From assembly GCF_013131805.1 (NCBI RefSeq), contig NZ_JABJRC010000008.1:186001-250000 (forward strand): a stretch of 64,000 nucleotides of DNA, given 5' to 3'. Origin of the DNA: Kribbella sandramycini. GTDB lineage: Bacteria > Actinomycetota > Actinomycetes > Propionibacteriales > Kribbellaceae. Positions 63,995 to 64,000 of this stretch are shown piece after piece (position 1 is the stretch's first letter; each line of letters opens with the position of its first letter). The notes under the pieces were generated by a model. That model did no database searches. It saw only the letters and a program-made list of their open reading frames with translations, and was not told the DNA's origin. A program made the translations under genes and the position numbers.

Positions 63995-64000
63995 TCTCGC

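Overview
The window is high-GC DNA from an actinomycete. Many genes start with GTG, Tat-type signal peptides and TGA/ATG overlaps are frequent, and gene neighbourhoods such as rsmI/pmt, furA-katG and galU-moeA-rimJ-glpR are actinobacterial. A Kribbella- or Nocardioides-like member of the Propionibacteriales fits best; this is a judgement from gene content, not a search result.

Left part (1-10468): the first codons of a second-type methionyl-tRNA synthetase; a divergent quinone-type oxidoreductase and LuxR regulator sharing an inverted-repeat operator region; an ECF41 sigma factor with its FAD oxidoreductase partner; a full methionyl-tRNA synthetase; a DUF5680 protein; rsmI divergent from the protein O-mannosyltransferase pmt; and a DUF1707 protein.

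Metal-scavenging operon (19305 down to 10488, minus strand): eight genes joined by ATGA overlaps or zero spacing. In order they encode a Tat lipoprotein solute-binding protein, two Opp/Nik-type permeases, a fused double ATPase, a cysteine-synthase-fold PLP enzyme, a phytanoyl-CoA-dioxygenase-like hydroxylase, a DUF364 Rossmann-like protein and an MFS exporter. A 15-base site resembling the Zur box sits at the promoter. This is the strongest candidate for an undescribed system: a zinc-controlled small-molecule metallophore made, exported and re-imported by one transcript.

Middle (19416-38762): two secreted carbohydrate-active enzymes carrying F5/8 (CBM32-like) domains (GH13-like and GH2), an FMN reductase/MarR pair with repeated operators, a copper block (membrane protein, YcnI, CopC, CopD), a SigE-family sigma factor with a membrane partner, a ROK kinase, a pentapeptide protein, monomeric isocitrate dehydrogenase, an archaeal/eukaryotic-type prolyl-tRNA synthetase, a GAF-LuxR regulator and two secreted proteins.

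Right core (39086-59991): guaB1, katG with furA, HxlR with an NTF2-like protein, tRNA-Ala(CGC), the molybdopterin/cell-division cluster (glpR, rimJ, moaB, moaC, moeA/glp, a GNAT, eukaryotic-type UGPase), 5-formyl-THF cyclo-ligase, penicillin acylase, a FmdB zinc ribbon, a SAF protein, mscL, a 46-residue small protein, a second SigE-family sigma/membrane module and a secreted S1 protease.

Accessory end (60021-64000): a tRNA-Arg(CCT) gene that has lost its 3' third, a tyrosine integrase fused to a C-terminal GntR helix-turn-helix, a complete tRNA-Arg(CCT) on the opposite strand, a tRNA-Lys 3'-half remnant, a 25-base tandem repeat, and cargo genes including a DUF4258/DUF2283 pair. This is one end of an integrated element whose other end lies beyond the window.
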